A stretch of 64,000 bases of DNA from Dehalobacter restrictus DSM 9455 (GCF_000512895.1 NZ_CP007033.1:526001-590000); one strand, 5' to 3'; positions 55,469-64,000 are shown, counted from the first letter of the stretch. Notes: generated by a model not told the origin, from the letters alone. Made by a program: numbers and translations.

Positions 55469-56329
55469 ATGGATTTTGCAGAAAATCATGTAAAAAGCTA
55501 TGAAGAAATCTTGGAAGCCTACGTGATGGTATTAGCCGATTTAAAAGAAATAATGCAGGAAGACATCATGGTGCTGATAACAAATAGGACGGACGCGCTC
55601 TGTCATTACTCCGGCTATAAACTTCATACGAAGGTGGATCAAAGTTTTAAGGTTAGTGATCACGCTCACCTTGTTGAAGCGATGAGAACAGGTAAAACCA
55701 GATCGGATATTATGTCCAAAGAGAGATACGGTATTCCGTTTGCGTCATTCACATACCCAATTAAAGCACCCGATGGAGAAATCATCGGCTGTGTCGGAAT
55801 CGGTAAAAGCCTAGAAAAAGAGGGTAGAGTTGAAGAAATTTCTCAAGGTTTAGCAGCAACGCTTCAGCAAGCAAACGCTGGATTGCAGGAAGTTGCCTCA
55901 GGATCACAAGGGCTTTCTTTCAAAATCAGCAATGTGGTAAAATCCGCAAATGAATCCGCCGTGAAAATTAAAGAAATTAATAAGGTCATTAGCGCTATTT
56001 CGGATATATCCTCACATTCCAACCTGCTGGGTTTGAATGCTGCAATTGAAGCGGCTCGCGCCGGTGAACAAGGTCGCGGCTTTGCAGTGGTTGCAGAAGA
56101 AATGCGCAAACTTGCTGCCCAAAGTAACGACTCAGCTAAAATGGTTACCGAAATACTTACCCAGATGAGAGAATCTATTGAAGGCATTATTATGGAAATC
56201 AACCAAATTGGCGGTATTGCTGAAAATCAGGCCGCAGCGACTCAGGAAATCACCGCTGCAATTGAGGAAGTAAGTGAAAATTCACAAAACCTGGTTGAAT
56301 TATCAAAAATCACATTGGGTGGCAAGTAA
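55469..56329 (+). CDS. Soluble methyl-accepting chemotaxis-like sensor
   Basis: The 286-residue protein has no membrane helix. Residues ~1-125 form an N-terminal sensor domain ([46 protein letters not shown]; a PAS/Cache-like ending). Residues ~130-285 are a short MCP signalling domain whose tip [37 protein letters not shown] is well conserved. It should talk to CheA/CheW from the cytoplasm; none are encoded here. The signal is unknown; the sensor type is widespread in clostridia. GAGAGAGGAAG precedes ATG 55469. Confidence 0.88.
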   Translation: MDFAENHVKSYEEILEAYVMVLADLKEIMQEDIMVLITNRTDALCHYSGYKLHTKVDQSFKVSDHAHLVEAMRTGKTRSDIMSKERYGIPFASFTYPIKAPDGEIIGCVGIGKSLEKEGRVEEISQGLAATLQQANAGLQEVASGSQGLSFKISNVVKSANESAVKIKEINKVISAISDISSHSNLLGLNAAIEAARAGEQGRGFAVVAEEMRKLAAQSNDSAKMVTEILTQMRESIEGIIMEINQIGGIAENQAAATQEITAAIEEVSENSQNLVELSKITLGGK

Positions 56330-56365
56330 GAGAGTTTCTTCTTAACTTCAAGGAGAAAATAGGAT

Positions 56366-57430
56366 ATGACATTAGATATCATCAAACTGGATATAAAGAA
56401 CCGCGATATCCCCTCCGTTTATCTCTGGTACGGCGAGGACCGCTATTCTCTAACCGAGGCTTTAAAACTGCTAAAAAACTATTATTTGCTGGATGATCCT
56501 TCCGGCAGCAATACAGAACTTCTTAACGGAAAAGAACAAACCCGGGAAGAAATGATCCAGGCTGCCAATATGACAGCCTTTTTTTCCGGAAAACTCGTGG
56601 TTGTTGATGATCTTCCATATTTCAGTACGGGCAGGAGCAAAGGCACTTCCGAATCGGAAAACAGCGCCGAAGAAACAGAACGATCCGATTCAGGGAGAGG
56701 CAGCGACCCGGATATCCTGCTGGAATACTGTCTGAACCCCAATCCGTCCACCTGCCTGGTCCTGATATCGGAAAAAGTGAACAGAGGCAGAAAACTGTTT
56801 AAGGAAATTAATAAAAATGGAAAAGCAGTGGAATTTGCATTTCCGAAGGGCCAGTCGGAATGGACGGCCTGGTTGCAAAAAGAAGCGCTTCAAAACGGAA
56901 AGAACCTGAGTGTTCCCGCCGCTTTGTTTCTTCTGGAATGGGCTGGCCATCAGACGGGGGTACTCAGTCAGGAACTGGCCAAATTAGCTTTATATACTGG
57001 AGAAAAACAAAACATAGAAATTGAAGATATCCGGAAGATATGTCTGCCGATGATCGAGACGACGGTCTTTGCGATGCTGGATGCCATCGCGGCAGAGAAT
57101 ACCAAAGATGCCCTGACCAGGCTTTGTGAAGTGCTCAGTCAGGAACATTACCTCAAGGTGCATACTATGATCGTCCGCCATATCCGGCTGTTGCTGGTAG
57201 CGAGCATTTGGCGGGCCCGCAGGGGCACAGTCAATGATTTTATGGACACTGCAGGGATCAGGACGTTCTTTGAAGGGAATAAGCTTTTTCAGCAAGCGGA
57301 CTCTTTTTCAGCCAACAGATTGGCTGAAGCCATGGAAGATTGTCTTCAGACTGAACTGGCGTTAAAGAGCAGCGGAGGGAGCCCTCAGCTGCTGCTGGAA
57401 ATAATGGTTATACGATTATGTAAGAAATAA
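56366..57430 (+). CDS. holA: DNA polymerase III delta subunit
   Basis: HolA is the clamp-loader subunit that opens the beta clamp. The 354-residue protein begins VYLWYGEDRYSLTEALKLL and contains MTAFFSGKLVVVDDLPYF, the central KVNRGRKLFKEINKNGKAVEF and the C-terminal TTVFAMLDAIAAENTKDAL. A Ser/Glu-rich insert (~90-115) between the first strands is longer than usual. AAGGAG precedes ATG 56366. The converging rpsT gene is the usual clostridial neighbour (comEC-holA-rpsT order). Confidence 0.94.
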   Translation: MTLDIIKLDIKNRDIPSVYLWYGEDRYSLTEALKLLKNYYLLDDPSGSNTELLNGKEQTREEMIQAANMTAFFSGKLVVVDDLPYFSTGRSKGTSESENSAEETERSDSGRGSDPDILLEYCLNPNPSTCLVLISEKVNRGRKLFKEINKNGKAVEFAFPKGQSEWTAWLQKEALQNGKNLSVPAALFLLEWAGHQTGVLSQELAKLALYTGEKQNIEIEDIRKICLPMIETTVFAMLDAIAAENTKDALTRLCEVLSQEHYLKVHTMIVRHIRLLLVASIWRARRGTVNDFMDTAGIRTFFEGNKLFQQADSFSANRLAEAMEDCLQTELALKSSGGSPQLLLEIMVIRLCKK

Positions 57431-57442
57431 CGTAATTATAAA

Positions 57443-57476
57443 AAGAGGATGCCTCAGGGTTCTGAGATATCCTCTT
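57443..57476. terminator. Terminator between holA and rpsT
   Basis: AAGAGGAT ... ATCCTCTT with an inner CCTCAG/CTGAG pairing; a T-run follows on the minus strand, so it mainly ends rpsT, and could also end holA. Confidence 0.7.
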
Positions 57477-57554
57477 CAATGTCTATGGAGCGTGAAGCGT
57501 TTAAATAGCCTTCACGGATGCTGCGACGTCCATGGAGGGACTAGTGCAGCGTTG

Positions 57555-57827
57555 TTAGCTGGCTTTATTATTCAAAGCCTGAAATTTTTTGGCCATTCTG
57601 GATTTTTTGCGAGCTGCTTTGTTTTTGTGGATCAAACCTTTGGCAGCAGCTTTATCAAGTGCACGGGAAGCTTTTTGCAGAGCTTCAACAGCATTTTCAG
57701 GATTATTGTTTACAACTTCCTCAAAACGACGAATAGCGGTTCGTAAGGAAGATCTGGCAGCAGTATTCTTGGCATTCTGTAATTTGCTTAGTTGGACCCT
57801 CTTAATTGCTGATTTAATATTTGGCAT
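57555..57827 (-). CDS. rpsT: 30S ribosomal protein S20
   Basis: The 90-residue basic helical protein binds 16S rRNA. It starts MPNIKSAIKRVQLSKLQNAKN and has the RTAIRRFEE and KGLIHKNKAARKKSRMAKK segments of S20. ATG 57827 follows GAAGGGGGTGA; the 16 extra codons open upstream are not conserved. Single gene, converging on holA. Confidence 0.96.
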   Translation of the reverse strand: MPNIKSAIKRVQLSKLQNAKNTAARSSLRTAIRRFEEVVNNNPENAVEALQKASRALDKAAAKGLIHKNKAARKKSRMAKKFQALNNKAS

Positions 57828-58041
57828 ACAGTCACCCCCTTCGAAACATCTAACTACCGCACGTTTTTTAGACAAAAGTTATTTTATCATATTTTAGCAA
57901 GACTATGCAACTAAATTCTAAAAAAAGAATACCTTGCCTTTACTATTGCCATGTCAATCCTAAATCTTATACCATCCTGAAATATATTTTTACTTTTACT
58001 ATAGTGATACAGAACAAATATATTTCTAATGATATTTCTAA

Positions 58042-58071
58042 TTGACGAATCTCAAAGCCCTGTGATAATAT
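58042..58071 (+). promoter_or_regulatory. Promoter of the liv operon T-box leader
   Basis: TTGACG (58042-58047) with GATAAT (58064-58069, 16-bp spacer) or TAATAT (58066-58071, 18-bp). It places the transcript start near 58078, just before the T-box RNA. Confidence 0.65.
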
Positions 58072-58077
58072 AGATTC

Positions 58078-58381
58078 AAATCAACACCATTATTGTATAA
58101 AAGTAATGATGGGGTAAAGTAAACGGTATGAGCTTTCCAGGGAGGAAACGTCTTAGACTGAAAGCGTTTCTATCGCATTGATCGTTGAAGGTTCACCCCT
58201 GAACTTCCGGACTGAAACCTTTGGGTAAGTAGGTCTGGACGGAGGCTCCCGCCGTTAAAAGGGAGGGGGTATAAGGAAGAATAAAGTCCTGTACCTATTG
58301 AAAAGTGGGGTCTGCTTAGACCCAAATAGGGTGGTACCGCGAAGCACTTTCGTCCCTTCAGGGATGAGAAGTGCTTTTTTA
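58078..58381 (+). promoter_or_regulatory. T-box leader of the branched-chain amino acid transporter operon
   Basis: A full-length T-box of about 300 nt: stem I material, the conserved end TTTGGGTAAGTAGG...GGACGG...CCGTTAAA, then AGGGTGGTACCGCG (58328-58341) and a terminator AAGCACTT/AAGTGCTTTTTT (58342-58381). A likely specifier is CTT (58204-58206) in GAACTTCC, a leucine codon, matching the GAA-CTC layout of leuS; this reading is tentative. Uncharged tRNA would switch the transporter on. Confidence 0.88.
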
Positions 58382-58388
58382 ATTGGCT

Positions 58389-58441
58389 GCAAGGAGCGGC
58401 TAGCAAGGCCACGGATGGCCACGGACCACACTAAGTTTCAG
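58389..58441 (+). repeat. Dispersed intergenic repeat between the two T-boxes
   Basis: GCAAGGAGCGG (58389-58399) is identical to 46024-46034. It is followed by GGCCACGGATGGCCACGG, a palindromic ATGG-type core. Confidence 0.5.
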
Positions 58442-58557
58442 TAGGGAAAGATTTCTTTATTCGTACTCTTAAGAGAGGGTTGGAGTGATCCAGCTAACTG
58501 GGGTGGTACCGCGGAAGGCCACAGCTTTCGTCCCGGCGAAGGCTGTGGCTTGTTATT
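58441..58557 (+). promoter_or_regulatory. Second, shortened T-box before livJ
   Basis: GGGGTGGTACCGCGG (58500-58514) and a terminator GCCACAGC...GCTGTGGC plus TTGTTATTTT (58518-58557) form a complete antiterminator/terminator. Upstream, only about 60 nt could belong to stem I: GTAC (58463-58466), AGAGAG (58472-58477) and GGAGTG (58482-58487) resemble the 5' half. No specifier half is visible. Confidence 0.75.
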
Positions 58558-58596
58558 TTCTGGTGTATCAGAAAAATATGAATGTAGGAGTGAAGG

Positions 58597-59790
58597 ATGA
58601 TGAAAAGAAAGTTCAAAGGTTTCACAGGGAGTATGGTAGTAGCTTTATTATTGGCGGTCAGCCTGATATTGGGGGGGTGCAGCTCCGGGAAAAGCAGTAA
58701 GGCAGGCAGTGAGACAGCAGAACCTTACAAAGTGGGTGCGGTTCTCGATATCAGCGGGACTTCCTCTTCTTTGGGCACACCTGAACGCGATACGCTGCTA
58801 ATGATGGTGGACAAAATCAATGCCGAAGGCGGTATTCAAGGCCATCCGATTGAACTGATCATTGAGGATAATAAAAGTGATGAGATGGAGGCTGTACTTG
58901 CTGCAAATAAGCTAATAGAAAAAGGCGTCCTTGCAGTTTTGGGCGGCAGCTCCAGCGGGACCTCGATGGCCATCATGAAAACTGTCCAGGACGCGCAAAT
59001 TCCGATGATTTCTCTGGCAGCAGCCAGCAGCATAGTTGAGCCGGCGGCTGAAAGACAATGGGTATTTAAAACAGCCCAGAGCGATATCGTCATGATCAAT
59101 AAAATCATTGAATATCTCAAGAAGAATAACATGACGAAGATTGCCTTTATGTATATGAACAATGCTTATGGCGACAATGGCAAGAAAGCCATCAGCGCAG
59201 CAGCTCCCCAAAATGGGATCACCATCGTCGCCGAAGAAAAATTTGATGCGACAGACAATGATATGACACCGCAATTAACGAATGTTAAGAGCAGCGGGGC
59301 TCAGGCAGTCGTCGTATGGGCGATTCCGCCTTCGGCCTCCATCCTGACGAAGAACTATAAGGATCTTGGACTGACGATTCCGCTCATTCACAGCCATGGC
59401 GTCGGCAATCAGAAATTTATTGAACTTGCCCAGGACGCCGCTGACGGAGTGATCCTTCCAATCGGCAAGCTTCCAGTGACCGATCAGATTGCGGATTCTG
59501 ATCCGCAGAAAGCAGTGCTTACAAGTTATATCAATGATTACCAAAACAAATACAATACCGCGCCCAATTCATTCGGCGGTTATGCGGCAGATGCTTTAAG
59601 TCTCCTGGTCAAGGCGATCGAAAAAGCTGGTCCGGATCGCAGCGTCATTCGGAATGAACTGGAAAAAACGCAGGGACTTGTCGGTGTATCCGGGGTATTT
59701 AATATGTCCGAACAGGATCATAATGGCTTAAGCGAAGATTCCGCCGTTTTGGTGCAGATCGAAGACGGCAAATGGAAAATATTACAGTAA
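58597..59790 (+). CDS. livJ: Branched-chain amino acid ABC transporter, substrate-binding lipoprotein
   Basis: The 397-residue protein captures the amino acid outside the membrane. It has a lipoprotein signal with lipobox LILGGC, then the periplasmic-binding type I fold of LivJ (KVGAVLDISGTSSSLGTPERDTLLM, GIQGHPIELIIEDNKSDEMEAVLAANKLI, VLGGSSSGTSMAI). Leucine-type specificity is supported by the T-box control and the complete livJHMGF order, but related binders take other amides or amino acids. Start 58597 (ATG-ATG). Confidence 0.92.
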   Translation: MMKRKFKGFTGSMVVALLLAVSLILGGCSSGKSSKAGSETAEPYKVGAVLDISGTSSSLGTPERDTLLMMVDKINAEGGIQGHPIELIIEDNKSDEMEAVLAANKLIEKGVLAVLGGSSSGTSMAIMKTVQDAQIPMISLAAASSIVEPAAERQWVFKTAQSDIVMINKIIEYLKKNNMTKIAFMYMNNAYGDNGKKAISAAAPQNGITIVAEEKFDATDNDMTPQLTNVKSSGAQAVVVWAIPPSASILTKNYKDLGLTIPLIHSHGVGNQKFIELAQDAADGVILPIGKLPVTDQIADSDPQKAVLTSYINDYQNKYNTAPNSFGGYAADALSLLVKAIEKAGPDRSVIRNELEKTQGLVGVSGVFNMSEQDHNGLSEDSAVLVQIEDGKWKILQ

Positions 59791-59824
59791 CGAGGGCAAA
59801 ATTACAGTAACGGAGTGAAACCTG

Positions 59825-60700
59825 ATGGGAGAACAACTACTGCAGCTATTATTCAGCGGGCTTACGCTTGGAAGTATTTATTCTATTATTGCCCTTATCC
59901 TGGTCATTACCTATAAAGTAACAGGCATATTAAATCTAGCCCTTGGGGAATTCCTGGTTATCGGGGCACTTTTGACGGTTAGTTTCAAATCGATGGGGAT
60001 GCCGCTAATAGCGGCCTCCCTTCTTGCCATCATTATTGTCGCCTTGTTGGCGGGGGTACTCGAAAGGCTGACGGTCAACAAAGCCAGGGGAGCCAGCAGC
60101 CTGACGATGCTGATCATTACAATTGGTATTTCGATATCCTTAAGGGGACTGGCCCTTCTGATCTGGGGAACGGATACCTACTCTCTGCCCTCCTTTACGG
60201 CTAGTGGACCAATCATGGCAGGCGGGGCGGCACTCAATCCTCAGAGTATCTGGGTATTTTTGCTGGCAGCGGCAACACTGATCTGTGTCAACACTTTTTT
60301 TGGACGGACGTACTGGGGAAAAGCAGTTAAAGCTTCCGTCCTCAGTCCCATCGGAGCCCAGCTGCAGGGGATCAATCTGAGTACGATTTCCCTAGCCGCA
60401 TTTGTTTTTTCAGGGGCTTTGGCTACCGCCGCAGGAATCTGCATTGGACCGGTGACGATGGTCACGTATGATATGGGTTTTATGTTAGGCGTCAAAGGTT
60501 TTATCGCGGCAACAATTGGCGGATTGGGCAGTATATCCGGAGCTGTTCTGGGGGGATTAATCCTGGGGCTTTTGGAAGCCTACAGTTCAGGACTGATTTC
60601 CTCCGGGTTGAATGATGCGATCTCTATTGTGATTCTTCTTGCAGTCCTTTTAATCAGGCCGGAAGGGATCCTGGGTGCAATCAGCGAGCGTAAAATTTAA
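59825..60700 (+). CDS. livH: Branched-chain amino acid ABC transporter permease LivH
   Basis: The 291-residue inner-membrane permease has about eight helices and the LivH start LFSGLTLGSIYSIIALILVITYKVTGILNLALGEF. The conserved GVKGFIAATIGGLGSISGAVLGGLILG loop contacts the ATPases. It follows livJ by 34 bp within one operon; the gap repeats the words AAATTACAGTAACG from the livJ end. Confidence 0.93.
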   Translation: MGEQLLQLLFSGLTLGSIYSIIALILVITYKVTGILNLALGEFLVIGALLTVSFKSMGMPLIAASLLAIIIVALLAGVLERLTVNKARGASSLTMLIITIGISISLRGLALLIWGTDTYSLPSFTASGPIMAGGAALNPQSIWVFLLAAATLICVNTFFGRTYWGKAVKASVLSPIGAQLQGINLSTISLAAFVFSGALATAAGICIGPVTMVTYDMGFMLGVKGFIAATIGGLGSISGAVLGGLILGLLEAYSSGLISSGLNDAISIVILLAVLLIRPEGILGAISERKI

Positions 60701-60785
60701 TCTTAAAACAGGGTTTCCTTTTGGTATAGATTTGATTTCTTTTGAGTAAGATTTACAGCGTCATATGGTAAGGAGCGTATCTTTG

Positions 60786-61781
60786 GTGAAAAAGATTATA
60801 TTTAAATTCAGCGGAGCTGTCATCATGCTGGTATTGTTGATTATCCCGCTCCTGCTTAACAGCAATTATCTTTATGGATCACTGATTGTTATCGGCCTGT
60901 ATGCGATCGTTGTCCAGGGCTTGGGAATGCTGATGGGTTATGCGGGGCAGGTGTCGTTCGGTCATGCGGCGTTTTTTGGTTTAGGCGCTTATACGGCCGC
61001 GATATTAACCACGCGTTTTCATTGGCCGTCACTGTTAGCCCTTCTGGCAGCAATTCTTCTTCCCGGAATTGTTGCGGCCCTAATTGGCCGACAGACCCTT
61101 AAGTTACGCGAGCTATACCTTGCCCTCGCGACGCTCGGCTTTGGGATTTTAGTCCATATATTATTTACCGAAGGCGGAGAAATAACCGGAGGGCCATCCG
61201 GGATCAGCGGTATTCCGCATCTGGGCATTGGCAGTCTTATTTTAAACAGTGACAGGAAATTTTATATCCTGATCTGGATCATTCTGGTCCTGATACTGCT
61301 GGGAATACGAAATTTAGTCCGTTCCAGAACAGGCAGGGCCTTATGTGCGATCCGAGAGAGTGAGTATGCGGCAGAAAATGCCGGTATTGACTGTATTAGG
61401 CTTAAGCTGCAGGCCTTTATTTTCAGTGCGCTGCTTACGGGTTTGGCAGGGGGCCTTTATGCTTTTTATGTGACCTTTATCAGTCCGTCACCATTTACTT
61501 TTCATGCTTCCGTCCAGTTTGTACTGATGGCAGTGATTGGCGGCCTGGGTACCTTTTGGGGGCCTTTGCTTGGGGCTGTGGTCGTCGTGGCCTTAAACGA
61601 GATCTTAAAAGAGTTGATACCGCTCATCGTTCCCGGAGCCGGCGGTGAATACCAGATCATTATTTACGGAATCATCCTGGTTGCACTCATGATATACCGT
61701 CCGCAGGGGTTAAGCAGTATCGGGGAATTCTTTCAAAGTTCAAAAAAGAGTCTGGTTCAAGATGGAAATGAAGTCAATTAA
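60786..61781 (+). CDS. livM: Branched-chain amino acid ABC transporter permease LivM
   Basis: The 331-residue second permease has about nine helices and LivM signatures LGMLMGYAGQVSFGHAAFFGLGAYTAAIL and FVLMAVIGGLGTFWGPLLGAVVV. I start at GTG 60786, with AAGGAG about 10 nt upstream; TTG 60783 is equally possible, while the ATG at 60765 precedes the ribosome site. It pairs with LivH to form the channel. Confidence 0.92.
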   Translation: MKKIIFKFSGAVIMLVLLIIPLLLNSNYLYGSLIVIGLYAIVVQGLGMLMGYAGQVSFGHAAFFGLGAYTAAILTTRFHWPSLLALLAAILLPGIVAALIGRQTLKLRELYLALATLGFGILVHILFTEGGEITGGPSGISGIPHLGIGSLILNSDRKFYILIWIILVLILLGIRNLVRSRTGRALCAIRESEYAAENAGIDCIRLKLQAFIFSALLTGLAGGLYAFYVTFISPSPFTFHASVQFVLMAVIGGLGTFWGPLLGAVVVVALNEILKELIPLIVPGAGGEYQIIIYGIILVALMIYRPQGLSSIGEFFQSSKKSLVQDGNEVN

Positions 61782-61861
61782 CCTATATACAGAACGATGA
61801 TTCAAATATGAAATAAGAATTATAGATTGAGTATCAATCCTATAGAAGGAGGGAAAAGGCC

Positions 61862-62629
61862 ATGCTTCTGGAGTTACACAGAATTACAAAACATTTTGGC
61901 GGCATTATGGCTGTCAAACATGTGTGCTTTGGGGTTGAAGAAGCAAAAATTACAGCGCTTATAGGACCTAACGGGGCAGGAAAAACGACGATTTTTAACT
62001 TGATTACCGGAACGTATCAACCGGATGAAGGTGAAGTGTTATTGGAAGGAAAAACGATCACTGGAATGAAGCCGTATAAGACAGCTCAGGCTGGAGTAAC
62101 CAGAACTTTTCAGAACCTGCAGCTTTTCGGCAGCATGACCGTGCTGGAAAATGTTATGACTGGTGCTTACCTGCAGGGGAAAAAGGGCTTTGTCAAGTCG
62201 TTTCTTTCTTCCCCTGAACGGTCTACCGAAGAAAAAAAAATCAGGGCTGAATCCCTGAAACTGCTTGAAGAGGTTGGTTTAGCGGAGTCAGCTGGTTTGC
62301 CGGCAGCAGTTTTGCCGTTCGGACAGCAAAGACTGTTGGAAATTGCCAGAGCCCTTGCTTCTCAGCCCAAACTGATCCTGCTTGATGAACCGGCTGCAGG
62401 ATTAAATGCTGCTGAATCTGAAATCCTGACAGAATATTTGAAAAAACTTCGCAGTCAGGGTATGACCATGATAATGATTGAACATGATATGGAAACGGTC
62501 ATGGAAGCTGCTGATGAGATTGTTGTCCTAAATTTCGGGGAGGTGATCACCCAGGGAACCCCGGCAGAAATTCAGGCTCACCCGGAAGTGATCAAAGCCT
62601 ATCTCGGAGAGGATGAGCAAATTGCTTAG
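61862..62629 (+). CDS. livG: Branched-chain amino acid ABC transporter ATPase LivG
   Basis: The 255-residue ATPase has Walker A GPNGAGKTT, the LivG-type QLFGSMTVLENVM region, the signature LPFGQQRLLEIARALA, Walker B LILLDEPAAGLN and the switch His in MIEHDMETVM. The signature motif reads FGQQR where LSGGQ is canonical, normal for LivG. GAAGGAGGG precedes ATG 61862. Its end overlaps livF by 17 bp. Confidence 0.94.
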   Translation: MLLELHRITKHFGGIMAVKHVCFGVEEAKITALIGPNGAGKTTIFNLITGTYQPDEGEVLLEGKTITGMKPYKTAQAGVTRTFQNLQLFGSMTVLENVMTGAYLQGKKGFVKSFLSSPERSTEEKKIRAESLKLLEEVGLAESAGLPAAVLPFGQQRLLEIARALASQPKLILLDEPAAGLNAAESEILTEYLKKLRSQGMTMIMIEHDMETVMEAADEIVVLNFGEVITQGTPAEIQAHPEVIKAYLGEDEQIA

Positions 62630-63341
62630 TGTAAATGGTCTCGATGTTTATCATGGCTATGTGCATGCGCTCAAAAATGTATCCCTGAATGTCAGGCAGG
62701 GAGAATTGCTGGCGGTTCTTGGAGCCAATGGTGCAGGCAAAAGTACCCTGCTAGGGACTCTCGCGGGGTTATACAAGCCTGCTGCAGGAGAAATCATTTT
62801 TCAGAACAAAAAAATAGCCGGCCAGTCACCGGAAAAAATCGTCAGAGCCGGTATTGCTCTTATACCGGAGAAAAGAGAGATATTCAGCGGGCTAAGCGTG
62901 ATGGATAACCTGATGATGGGGGCTTTTCACCGTTATCGTCAGGACAAGGCGGATATCCCAAACGATGTGGAGGAAGTCTTGGAATTATTCCCTCTGCTGC
63001 AGGGAAGAGAAAAGGATTTGGCCGGTTCTTTAAGCGGTGGTCTACAGCAGATGCTGGCAATAGGCAGGGCCCTTATGGCCAGGCCCTCACTGCTGCTGCT
63101 CGACGAACCTTCCATCGGGCTGGCCCCGCTTGTCGTACGCGAGATCATGGCGATCCTGGTCGGGATGAAAGAGTCCGGCGTCACAGTCGTACTGGTCGAA
63201 CAAAATACAAAAGCCGCCTTGAGAGTGGCGGACAGTGTACTCGTCATGGAGCGGGGTAAAATTGTTCACCACGGAAGCTCCAAAGAAGCAATCTCGGATT
63301 CTCTGCTTCAGGAAGCTTATCTGGGCCGGACCCGGATGTGA
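62613..63341 (+). CDS. livF: Branched-chain amino acid ABC transporter ATPase LivF
   Basis: The 242-residue ATPase has Walker A GANGAGKST, the LivF-type LIPEKREIFSGLSVMDNLMMGAF, signature LSGGLQQMLAIGRALM, Walker B LLLLDEPSIGLAP and VVLVEQN. The canonical LSGGxQ is present here as LSGGLQQ. ATG 62613 lies inside livG, with GGAGAGG upstream, so the two ATPases are made together. It completes livJHMGF. Confidence 0.94.
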   Translation: MSKLLSVNGLDVYHGYVHALKNVSLNVRQGELLAVLGANGAGKSTLLGTLAGLYKPAAGEIIFQNKKIAGQSPEKIVRAGIALIPEKREIFSGLSVMDNLMMGAFHRYRQDKADIPNDVEEVLELFPLLQGREKDLAGSLSGGLQQMLAIGRALMARPSLLLLDEPSIGLAPLVVREIMAILVGMKESGVTVVLVEQNTKAALRVADSVLVMERGKIVHHGSSKEAISDSLLQEAYLGRTRM

Positions 63342-63808
63342 CCAGCCAATAATGCGGGATCTCGATCTTCTTTGACGATTCGTTTTTGTCGCCCCGAAAC
63401 GTAAAATATGTCAGACTGGACTACGTTGATCTCGTATAAGATTCTGAAAAATATTCGTCTGGTTTTTCCTACACTGAAGAAGCGGTGTTTTAAGTGCGTA
63501 AATGACATCTGCCAGTATATAGCGGTACTTATAAATGATAGCAGAAAAATTAGATCTCAAATTCTTTACAGGATTGCTTAATGGACGAGATATTAACGGC
63601 ATGGTGCTGTCCGCGCCAAGTGGAGCTGGATGCGGAACGCGGCTGTTTGTGCCATGGATGGCACAACAGCTGAAAAGCGGATGGCACCACGCCGTTAGCC
63701 TCAGCTTAAAAAAATAATGCTAATGATGGTCTGTGTTAACTATTATCAGCATTATTTCAGTTCAAGGTTACTTATTTTAAAAAATTCAGCTTAACGGAGC
63801 CAAAGCAT
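63342..63808. other. Intergenic region with dispersed repeat, no gene
   Basis: No supported coding sequence. The part 63630-63690 carries a palindromic repeat core TGCCATGGATGGCACAA (63650-63666), 16 of 17 identical to 51908-51924, flanked by GCGGAACGCGGC and AAAAGCGGATGGCACCACGCCG. A minus-strand terminator follows. No livF terminator with a T-run was found. Confidence 0.6.
63707..63757 (-). terminator. Terminator of the ileS-like gene
   Basis: AATAATGCTAAT pairs with ATCAGCATTATT across a ~24-nt loop; on the minus strand a run of seven T follows. Confidence 0.65.
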
Positions 63809-64000
63809 TTAGATCCGTTCTACCCTGACGCCGGTATCGTGGTCATTCAGGTTCACCTTAGTCAGGTCTGCGGTACTCGGTGTTTTTTCGATGCTTTCAG
63901 CGAGCGTTTCTACTTTGATGTATTCTTGATAGCTTTGAATCGCACTCGTGACTTGGTCATCCCCATCGAAATAGATCCGGATGCGGTCCATCATTTCAAA
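63809..64000 (-). CDS. ileS: Probable isoleucyl-tRNA synthetase, 3' end
   Basis: Only the last 63 codons are in the window; the gene continues past the right edge. The segment FEMMDRIRIYFDGDDQVTSAIQSY...YIKVETLAESI and the end NLNDHDTGVRVERI resemble the C-terminal DUF5915 region of the long IleS type (eukaryote-like, ~1030 residues). The catalytic parts are not visible, so the name rests on this tail alone. If right, leuS and ileS flank the T-box-controlled liv operon region. Confidence 0.7.
   Translation of the reverse strand, partial: FEMMDRIRIYFDGDDQVTSAIQSYQEYIKVETLAESIEKTPSTADLTKVNLNDHDTGVRVERI

Noticed and set aside
63535-63717. 60-codon frame after livF
   Set aside because: It covers a palindromic dispersed repeat and lacks a ribosome site; repeat DNA, not a gene.

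Overview
The window looks like chromosomal DNA of a spore-forming, anaerobic low-GC Gram-positive bacterium, most likely of the Peptococcaceae / Desulfitobacterium-Dehalobacter group. The reasons are the spo0B-obg locus behind rplU-rpmA, T-box leaders on leuS and on a branched-chain amino acid transporter, strong AGGAGG ribosome sites with frequent GTG/TTG starts, a periplasmic uptake [NiFe] hydrogenase, and a giant BadF/DUF2229 acyl-CoA dehydratase activase-like protein. The genus is inference from gene content; no rRNA or tRNA gene is present to confirm it.

Layout. 1-300: end of an L,D-transpeptidase gene. 0.5-5.2 kb: argCJBD behind a promoter covered by two ARG boxes. 5.3-11.2 kb (minus): a MEMO-like lipoprotein and a 1655-residue alpha-2-macroglobulin-like protein. 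11.5-13.2 kb: a NifU/IscU-like scaffold and a class I aminotransferase. 13.3-17.3 kb (minus): hupSLC hydrogenase operon plus its maturation protease, with an IS5-group element (TTAG target duplication) inserted just upstream. 18.8-19.5 kb: PspC/LiaF-like membrane proteins. 19.7-22.1 kb: a decayed IS1634-like element flanked by identical 209-bp direct repeats that copy the start of the next gene, the 1424-codon activase. 26.4-28.0 kb: DUF47-Pit phosphate transport pair. 28.2-32.0 kb: argFG and argH, with the same ARG-box/promoter geometry as argC. 32.3-36.6 kb: nadE, a 5'-nucleotidase-like gene, a VanY-like carboxypeptidase, murC and a free-standing AMP-binding C-terminal domain. 37-39.7 kb: a drug-type MFS exporter, a DUF378 protein and a PrsW-like protease. 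39.8-41.7 kb: an IS30-family element inside a second inverted-repeat pair.

41.7-49.8 kb is a conserved housekeeping block: rplU leader, rplU, rpmA, spo0B, obg, yhbY, nadD, an RRM protein, yqeK, rsfS, T-box, leuS. 49.8-57.8 kb holds a Phd-Uma2 fusion, a small Tyr/Pro/Gly-tailed membrane protein, comEA, a comEC gene broken by one in-frame TGA, a cyclophilin, a soluble chemoreceptor-like protein, holA and rpsT. 58.0-63.3 kb is livJHMGF behind a full T-box followed by a shortened second T-box. The window ends inside a minus-strand gene that looks like the 3' end of ileS.

The clearest regulatory result is that the two arginine transcription units, 28 kb apart, share one promoter design: TTGAAT-17-TATAAT with one ARG box on each hexamer. 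The most unusual mobile-element result is the 209-bp target duplication around an IS1634-like element. Several intergenic regions share short palindromic repeats of one family (ATGGATGGCAAGGAGCGG, TGCCATGGATGGCACAA and GGCCTAATGCYGCRGTG cores).
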